This document shows, in pieces, positions 63,803 to 64,000 of a stretch of DNA of 64,000 bases. The position numbers and the translations under genes are program-made. Location: assembly GCF_900156465.1 (NCBI RefSeq), contig NZ_LT707064.1, forward strand, positions 4,975,001 to 5,039,000, in the 5' to 3' direction. Position 1 is the first letter of the stretch. Every line of letters starts with the position of its first letter. The notes beneath the pieces were generated by a model. The model made no database searches. It had not been told where the DNA came from and worked only from the letters and a program-made list of their open reading frames with translations. This stretch comes from Pseudomonas sp. 7SR1. Its GTDB lineage: Bacteria; Pseudomonadota; Gammaproteobacteria; Pseudomonadales; Pseudomonadaceae.

Positions 63803-64000
63803 TCAGTTCTCCTCGATATCGGTTGGCAGTGGACGCGGCAGATCATCGCCACTGGAACCGTCGAGCCAATCGACCTTGGCCATCTTGCGCACCACGACGA
63901 ATTCGTCGCGGTTGCAACCGACCGTGCCGTAATAGTTGAAGCCATAGGCCTGCTGGGCGTAGCCACCGATCATGTGGGTGGGCTTGAGCACCACGCGGGT
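63803..64000 (-). CDS. narG: Respiratory nitrate reductase alpha subunit NarG, C-terminal end
   Basis: Last 65 codons of the molybdenum catalytic subunit, which continues past the window end. The visible tail KPTHMIGGYAQQAYGFNYYG followed by TVGCNRDEFVVVRKMAKVDWLDG is the standard NarG C terminus. The order narG-narH-narJ-narI is confirmed by the downstream genes. Confidence 0.93.
   Translation of the reverse strand, partial: TRVVLKPTHMIGGYAQQAYGFNYYGTVGCNRDEFVVVRKMAKVDWLDGSSGDDLPRPLPTDIEEN

Overview
The window is GC-rich chromosomal DNA of a fluorescent-group Pseudomonas. The evidence is a complete fap functional-amyloid operon, a pvdQ-type acylase, dpkA, REP/REPIN repeats of the GTGGGAGC...GCTCCCAC type, and a narGHJI-ppiC-moaA operon next to class III ribonucleotide reductase genes. 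The last two point to a strain capable of nitrate respiration. I see no rRNA, tRNA, CRISPR array, prophage or complete insertion sequence. Genes are densely packed on both strands and most convergent pairs are separated by a hairpin terminator.

Layout. 1-2.6 kb: the 3' end of a chemoreceptor, then pnuC and a nicotinamide-riboside kinase. 2.6-9.4 kb: fapABCDEF, preceded by a candidate sigma-54 promoter and a palindromic upstream site, and facing a sigma-54 activator gene. 9.4-17 kb: a small conserved gene, a delta-60 repeat protein, nhaB, and a coupled gnd-zwf-HAD operon. 17-26.4 kb: cptA-type phosphoethanolamine transferase, acetyltransferase, zapE, a YafY/WYL regulator with an NTF2-like gene, a LEA14 lipoprotein, a nitrilase/LysR pair, small stress-type proteins and dpkA. 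26.6-31.4 kb: one 1609-residue toxin-like protein with a C-terminal HELTH zinc-protease motif. 31.6-36.3 kb: an isolated FecR, a PvdQ-like acylase and three small proteins.

36.4-43.5 kb holds the most unusual locus. It is a tight five-gene operon encoding an MdfA-like exporter, a LuxE-like acyl-protein synthetase, a fusion of a LuxC-like acyl reductase with a PaaK-like ligase, a second PaaK-like ligase and a GNAT acyltransferase. There is no luciferase (luxAB) and no luxD. I read it as a candidate undescribed biosynthetic pathway that activates and reduces a carboxylic acid and exports the product.

43.6-53.9 kb: a YfcE-like phosphodiesterase, a diguanylate cyclase, rlhA, an exported M20 dipeptidase, a DUF3079 protein and a Fur-box-preceded P19/cupredoxin/FTR1/ferredoxin iron-uptake operon. 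53.9-64 kb: on the minus strand narG(partial)-narH-narJ-narI-ppiC-moaA, then a REPIN, an ANR-type promoter, and nrdD-nrdD'-nrdG. In this last set the glycyl-radical segment of NrdD is encoded by a separate 53-codon gene with its own ribosome binding site. A second chemoreceptor follows.

Three copies of a short inverted-repeat element (two of about 95 bp, one decayed) each lie just after a stop codon, at 7.9, 10.0 and 50.1 kb.
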